Source: Saprospiraceae bacterium
Lineage (GTDB): Bacteria; Bacteroidota; Bacteroidia; Chitinophagales; Saprospiraceae
Assembly: GCA_016712145.1 (NCBI GenBank)
Contig: JADJRO010000003.1
Span: 372,001-436,000, forward strand
Direction: 5' to 3'
DNA length: 64,000 nt
Within the stretch, counting starts at the first letter, position 1; each line of letters opens with the position of its first letter. The position numbers were made by a program, and so were the translations under genes. This document shows positions 63,107 through 64,000 of this stretch, one piece after another. The notes beneath the pieces are model-generated. The model was not told the origin of the DNA. It was given only the letters and a program-made list of their open reading frames with translations, and searched no databases.

Positions 63107-63130
63107 AGCAAAAGCATTTGGTCCGAAAGA

Positions 63131-63138
63131 CAAATTTA
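63131..63138 (-). promoter_or_regulatory. Candidate -7 promoter box for fdhF
   Basis: TAAATTTG on minus, exact consensus, 24 bp before the ATG at 63106. An ACTGA/TCAGT dyad at 63153-63165 lies just upstream and could be an operator. Confidence 0.4.
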
Positions 63139-63199
63139 ATTAAAATAAGCATACTGACTATCAGTTAGTTCTGTTTAAAATTTTAAATCCATACATAAA

Positions 63200-63213
63200 T
63201 TGGTTTAAACCAA
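63200..63213. promoter_or_regulatory. 14-bp palindrome between the FadJ-like gene and fdhF
   Basis: TTGGTTTAAACCAA, a perfect palindrome, 16 bp past the stop of the FadJ-like gene on minus. It could be a weak terminator stem or an operator. Confidence 0.3.
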
Positions 63214-63229
63214 AATGAGGGTATCTGAA

Positions 63230-64000
63230 TTAATTCCTTAATGGTTTGTTGTTTTCCAACATAAACTGAATTCGTTCCAGGGTTTTTGGTTCAGAACATA
63301 AACTCAAAAACGCTTCCCGCTCTAAATCCAGTAGATAGGTTTCGCTTACTTTTTGAGAATAACTTAAATCGCCTCCGCACAGCACGTATCCAATTTTTTG
63401 AGCAATTTTAATATCATGATCGCTTGCATATCCTCCAAGTTTCAACGTGTGAGCTGCTGCATAAAGAGCTGCTAATCCCGTCCTGCCTAACACGTGAATA
63501 TCCTGTCTTTGGGTAGGTTTGATATAATTGGTTGCCAACTTCAATACGTTTTGTTTTGCTAAATGAATTTGTAAGCCATTGTATAAACAAACGGTATCCC
63601 TGTTTTTATTTAGATAACCCAAATCATAAGCTTCAAATGCTGATGTCGCAACCGCTGCAGTAGCAAGTGTTCTGAATCGTTGAATCAATTGAGGAATTTG
63701 TACATCTGTTTCTTTTAATTCGTCACTAAGTCGAACGGCAAATTCTTTTGTTCCACCACCACCCGGTAAAAGTCCAACCCCCATTTCAACTAAGCCAATG
63801 TAAGATTCTGCAGTGCAAACTGATGCGTCGCAATGCATCAACAACTCCACGCCGCCACCAAAAACATACCCTTGTGTTGCAGTAACTACAGGGATGGTTG
63901 AATAGCGACATCTCATGGACGTTTGTTGAAATAAACGTACAGCCATATCCAATTGATCAAATTCTTGTTGAAAAGCGAGCATGCCAATCAGCATTAGATT
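63230..64000 (-). CDS. FadJ-like enoyl-CoA hydratase/3-hydroxyacyl-CoA dehydrogenase, C-terminal part (partial at window edge)
   Basis: The last about 257 residues of a fatty-acid beta-oxidation enzyme; the gene continues beyond the right edge. A crotonase oxyanion segment is clear (STIPVVTATQGYVFGGGVELLMHCD), followed by the catalytic-Glu region SYIGLVEMGVGLLPGGGGTKEF. The remaining part (helices, then FLSLCSEPKTLERIQFMLENNKPLRN) is the end typical of the bacteroidote FadJ/FadN-type proteins, where the dehydrogenase domain comes first. It links to the propionyl-CoA branch served by the epimerase at 3.6-4.1 kb only in metabolism, not in location. Confidence 0.85.
   Translation of the reverse strand, partial: NLMLIGMLAFQQEFDQLDMAVRLFQQTSMRCRYSTIPVVTATQGYVFGGGVELLMHCDASVCTAESYIGLVEMGVGLLPGGGGTKEFAVRLSDELKETDVQIPQLIQRFRTLATAAVATSAFEAYDLGYLNKNRDTVCLYNGLQIHLAKQNVLKLATNYIKPTQRQDIHVLGRTGLAALYAAAHTLKLGGYASDHDIKIAQKIGYVLCGGDLSYSQKVSETYLLDLEREAFLSLCSEPKTLERIQFMLENNKPLRN

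Overview
The window is AT-rich bacterial DNA from a member of the Bacteroidota. The evidence is five secreted proteins ending in type IX secretion (T9SS) sorting domains, DUF1800/DUF1501 and DUF3667 proteins, a GH97 glycosidase, many PorT-like outer-membrane barrels, and promoter boxes of the TTG-N17-23-TAnnTTTG type. The Saprospiria are a likely home, but that is an inference from gene content only. No rRNA, tRNA, CRISPR array, insertion sequence or prophage was recognised.

Layout. 0-2.8 kb: a UvrD-type helicase/nuclease running off the left edge and broken twice. 2.9-6.7 kb: TauE/SafE permease, methylmalonyl-CoA epimerase, a DUF3667 protein and metK, all on minus. 6.8-11.9 kb: a DUF1800/DUF1501 pair, a heptamer repeat array and a DASS anion symporter. 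11.9-18.5 kb: small membrane and hypothetical genes, a membrane glycosyltransferase gene wrecked by about 430 bp of homopolymer sequence and an (ATGT)15 tract, a GNAT enzyme, three tandem small membrane proteins, queD and a methyltransferase. 19.1-22.6 kb: a barrel protein, a candidate small RNA, and a YtxH/holin-like/AI-2E envelope-stress set. 22.9-28.4 kb: a large lipoprotein with eight Ig-like repeats and an ice-binding-like DUF3494 domain, followed at 11 bp by an OmpA-family protein and a strong terminator. 28.8-34.4 kb: cupin, AraC regulator, a T9SS lectin-like protein and a GlsB/CsbD stress cluster. 34.6-40.6 kb: secreted beta-helix and RCC1-propeller proteins, an esterase and a double-DUF1801 protein. 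41.2-46.5 kb: AIM24, gamma-carbonic anhydrase, YraN, rhodanese, a PASTA protein, a decayed zeta-type toxin with a small partner gene, and ddl. 46.7-56.6 kb: barrel protein, TM2/DUF2752 pair, serine hydrolase, yceD-rpmF, ridA, trpS, FAH-fold enzyme, TPR protein, PstS-like lipoprotein and an Smr protein. 56.9-64 kb: GH97 glycosidase, two hypotheticals, a large Cys-type formate dehydrogenase and the C-terminal part of a FadJ-like fatty-acid oxidation enzyme.

How it fits together. Most genes are ordinary chromosomal housekeeping (SAM and D-Ala-D-Ala synthesis, L32, TrpRS, queuosine precursor, propionyl/fatty-acid metabolism). They are mixed with cell-surface genes typical of a gliding or polymer-degrading bacteroidote. 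No complete novel defence or metabolic system is visible.

The more unusual material lies between genes. Heptanucleotide tandem repeats of several unrelated unit sequences recur at six or more loci, always with period 7. There are also a promoter-to-terminator small-RNA candidate near 20 kb, a perfect 29-bp palindrome upstream of the AraC gene, and several other structured gaps. At least three genes carry single-base frameshifts or a deletion. Some sit at homopolymers and could be assembly errors rather than biology.
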